Positions 62,127 through 64,000 of a stretch of 64,000 nucleotides of DNA are shown in pieces. This DNA is from an uncultured Erythrobacter sp. Lineage in GTDB: Bacteria; Pseudomonadota; Alphaproteobacteria; Sphingomonadales; Sphingomonadaceae. Position 1 is the stretch's first letter. Each line of letters begins with the position of its first letter. Both the position numbers and the translations under genes were made by a program. Under the pieces are notes generated by a model. It had not been told where the DNA came from and did not search any database. It saw only the letters and a program-made list of their open reading frames with translations. The stretch is from assembly GCF_947499705.1 (NCBI RefSeq), contig NZ_CANMPJ010000002.1, positions 434,001 to 498,000 on the forward strand, given 5' to 3'.

Positions 62127-63209
62127 CTACCTTGCAATGCGTCCGGCAGCCTGCCTCACGCCATCGGCGTGCATGGCCCACGCGACACTTGCAACCAGCA
62201 GTGCTCCGGTGAGTTGATGCGCGACAGCGATCCATAGGGAAACGCCGCTCAGCACTGTTGCAATCCCGAGAATGATCATGAGGCCAAACGCGCTGTGCAC
62301 GGCGACTGAAGCGCGCCGCTCGAATTGGCGGACCCGCCGCGATATCCACACCAGCGCCGCTACCGCGACCCATGCCCACCAGCGGTGCAGGAAATGCAGC
62401 AGGAACGGATCATGAGTCAGCGTCCACCAGAATCCACCGGACCAATCGACTTCGGGAACCAGTCTTCCATTCATCAGAGGCCAGTCATAGGCCGCGTGTC
62501 CCGCATTGAGACCGGCAACCCATGCTCCAAGCAGCAATTGAATGAACAGGACGCCAGCGACGATGCCAGAAACAAGCGTAAGCGGTGCGGCGCCCGAGGC
62601 TGGGTCCCGCGCCAATCGCCTCAGGTCCAATGCAGTCCAGATCAACCCGCCGAGCGTGAAAAGCGCCGTTAGCAAGTGGACCGAGAGCCAGAAATGGCTG
62701 ACATCGGTCATCTGTCCCGACAATCCGCTGCGCACCATCAACCAGCCAAACGTCCCTTGCAGAGCGCCGAGCCCCAACAAAGCAATCAGGCGCGGCTTGT
62801 AGCCGATGGGAATTGCGCCCTTTATCCAGAACCAAAGCAAGGGAAGCCCGTAGGCGAGACCGATTATTCGTCCCAGAAAGCGGTGAAACCACTCCCAGAA
62901 ATAGATGAACTTGAACTCGGACAGCGTCATTCCGCCGACGCTTGCCTCGTAACGATATTCAGGAGTCGCGCGGTACTCGGCGAACTCCGCTTCCCAAGCT
63001 GCCTCTGATAAAGGTGGCAGAGTGCCGGTCACAGGCTGCCACTGAGTGATCGACAGACCGCTTTCGGTCAGCCGCGTGATCCCACCGACCATCACGATGA
63101 TTACGATCATGAATGCCACCACTTCGAGCCACCGAGCGAGTGCGAGTGGTGTCGCACTGGCCGGGAGCAGGGTGCTATCCGATAAAGGTGTAGGGGCTGT
63201 GGTTGCCAT
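62127..63209 (-). CDS. ctaA: Heme A synthase (COX15/CtaA family)
   Basis: From ATG 63209 the product has 360 residues and about eight membrane helices. Haem-ligand histidines are in FKFIYFWEWFHRFLGR, SHFWLSVHLL, FLLHFLHRWWAW, and AVAHQLTGALL. The sequence GGITRLTESGLSITQWQPVTGTLPPL is characteristic. It oxidises the C8 methyl of haem O to give haem A for cytochrome c oxidase. It is divergent from the MerC gene; an inverted repeat lies between. Confidence 0.95.
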   Translation of the reverse strand: MATTAPTPLSDSTLLPASATPLALARWLEVVAFMIVIIVMVGGITRLTESGLSITQWQPVTGTLPPLSEAAWEAEFAEYRATPEYRYEASVGGMTLSEFKFIYFWEWFHRFLGRIIGLAYGLPLLWFWIKGAIPIGYKPRLIALLGLGALQGTFGWLMVRSGLSGQMTDVSHFWLSVHLLTALFTLGGLIWTALDLRRLARDPASGAAPLTLVSGIVAGVLFIQLLLGAWVAGLNAGHAAYDWPLMNGRLVPEVDWSGGFWWTLTHDPFLLHFLHRWWAWVAVAALVWISRRVRQFERRASVAVHSAFGLMIILGIATVLSGVSLWIAVAHQLTGALLVASVAWAMHADGVRQAAGRIAR

Positions 63210-63318
63210 TATTGCGCCTAATTGTGCCGCACGAAGCTGAGTTGCAAGTCCGATTGCCGCAAGCGGCGATGCGCCGACCGCAAGTTTGTTGGGCCCTGAT
63301 ACTCTCAACACTTGCGAA

Positions 63319-63335
63319 ATGTAACAACATTACAT
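63319..63335. promoter_or_regulatory. Zur-like inverted repeat upstream of the MerC gene
   Basis: ATGTAA (63319-63324) and TTACAT (63330-63335) form a perfect inverted repeat with a 5-bp spacer. It lies 15 nt before the merC-like ATG and 110 nt from the ctaA start. It resembles the palindromes bound by Fur-family zinc regulators (Zur), which contain GTTATAACATTAC-like forms. Confidence 0.45.
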
Positions 63336-63350
63336 ATGTGCATTCTCGCC

Positions 63351-63728
63351 ATGGCAGACACACATGATTCTTCAACGGTACGGCGGCGCCTGGATCACAT
63401 CGGGATCGGGCTGGCTGGTCTGTGCGCGCTCCATTGCCTGGTCACGATCCTCATTGTCTCGGCCCTTGGGCTGGGCGGACACTTCCTCGCTTCGCCGGAG
63501 ATTCACCGTTTCGGTCTGGCACTTGCGCTGATCGTCGCTGCGGTTGCGATAGGCTGGGGGGCGCTCAAGCACCGCCGCCGAGCTCCATTTGTCACTGCGA
63601 TGATGGGTCTGACCTTTATGGGCGGGGCTTTGGCTGCCCCACACGGAACGTTTGAATTCGTCCTTACGCTGATCGGCGTTGGACTGGTTTCTCTCGGCCA
63701 CCTGCTCAATCTGAAGGCTTCGCGCTAG
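63351..63728 (+). CDS. MerC-domain integral membrane protein
   Basis: I choose ATG 63351, giving 125 residues; ATG 63336 is in frame. It has four hydrophobic segments and the MerC signature [19 protein letters not shown] with its Cys pair. MerC imports mercuric ion in some plasmid-borne operons; chromosomal homologues without merA or merR are common in Sphingomonadales and may handle zinc or another metal. No mer genes are near. The upstream palindrome fits metal control. Confidence 0.88.
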   Translation: MADTHDSSTVRRRLDHIGIGLAGLCALHCLVTILIVSALGLGGHFLASPEIHRFGLALALIVAAVAIGWGALKHRRRAPFVTAMMGLTFMGGALAAPHGTFEFVLTLIGVGLVSLGHLLNLKASR

Positions 63729-63784
63729 CAGGCCCCTCGAAACTCATGGTTGCGCGCGCGCGCCATGGCCCTATTTCCAGCCCC

Positions 63785-64000
63785 ATGAGCGATACCAAGA
63801 CCATCACCCTGAACGGCGAATCGCGCCAGACACCGGCAGCAACAATTGCCGATCTCGTGCGCGAACTTGAACTCACGCCCGAGAAAGTCGCAGTCGAACG
63901 CAATGGCGAGATTGTGCCGCGCTCGACGCTGGAGCAAGCGGCACTCGGCGCCGGCGACACGCTGGAAATCGTCCATTTTGTCGGTGGCGGCGACCATCAA
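63785..64000 (+). CDS. thiS: Sulfur carrier protein ThiS, partial (right edge)
   Basis: The ATG at 63785 opens a frame that is still open at 64000: 72 residues. It has the ubiquitin-like ThiS fold, from [13 protein letters not shown] to [16 protein letters not shown] stand-alone ThiS ends with this Gly-Gly, but here the frame continues with DHQ, so the protein may be fused to ThiG, as I recall in some Sphingomonadales, or just have a short tail. It supplies the sulfur for the thiazole of thiamine. Confidence 0.88.
   Translation, partial: MSDTKTITLNGESRQTPAATIADLVRELELTPEKVAVERNGEIVPRSTLEQAALGAGDTLEIVHFVGGGDHQ

Noticed and set aside
1-64000. tRNA, rRNA, CRISPR, IS elements or prophage
   Set aside because: I looked in every gap over about 75 nt for a tRNA TPsiC arm and cloverleaf, for regularly spaced repeats and for transposase or integrase motifs, and saw none.

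Overview
The window reads as a chromosomal segment of an alphaproteobacterium of the Sphingomonadales, most likely Erythrobacteraceae. The basis is GC-rich coding with short intergenic gaps, many 1-4 nt start/stop overlaps, and family content typical of that group (DUF6489, DUF1491, DUF2497/PopZ, DUF2807, UrcA, a BLUF photoreceptor, ligase-associated exonuclease and ligase). I see no insertion sequence, prophage, CRISPR array, rRNA or tRNA gene. About 75 protein genes are listed.

Layout. 1-7 kb: the tail of a Lys/Pro-rich protein, an ADP-ribosylglycohydrolase, a secreted S9 peptidase, and a DNA-repair pair (ligase-associated exonuclease and ATP-dependent ligase) separated by an antiparallel gene for a small secreted protein. 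7-11.5 kb (minus): M23 peptidase, hemB, two tandem GNAT acetyltransferases and a gamma-carbonic anhydrase. 11.7-17 kb (plus): a SUV3-like RNA helicase with an overlapping S4-domain gene, fdxA, carD and two lipoproteins. 17-24 kb: tsaC, a long acyl-CoA dehydrogenase, a DUF815 ATPase, a PQQ-type sugar dehydrogenase, free-Met-(R)-SO reductase and a glycine-zipper protein.

24-28.4 kb (minus): a three-gene surface-fibre locus made of a DUF4402 pilin-like subunit, a PapD-type chaperone and a large atypical usher-like outer-membrane protein. I regard this as the most novel system in the window.

28.7-46 kb is the replication-origin neighbourhood. parB, parA, rsmG, mnmG and mnmE run leftward and carry four parS-like sites; rho, hemJ and hemE also run leftward. 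Then comes a 329-nt gene-free gap with an AT-rich element and degenerate DnaA-box-like repeats. After it ppsR, maf, aroE, coaE and dnaQ run rightward. The order hemE-gap-ppsR-maf-aroE-coaE-dnaQ matches the Caulobacter crescentus origin, and gene orientation flips at the gap. Long HPF, ptsN, a PaaI-type thioesterase, DUF1491 and a SleB-type cell-wall hydrolase follow.

46-64 kb: exodeoxyribonuclease III, ErpA, a CBS protein, a (2Fe-2S) ferredoxin with a second S9 peptidase, PopZ-TolC-PCMT-like (minus), fumC, a LytS/LytTR two-component pair, UrcA, a metallophosphoesterase, rplM-rpsI (S9 with an 82-residue acidic extension), ctaA-cutA-Tat-like protein, MerC and the start of thiS at the right edge. 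Haem and respiration functions (hemB, hemJ, hemE, ctaA, ferredoxins, ErpA) and the chromosome-positioning set (ParAB/parS/PopZ) are the two main functional themes.
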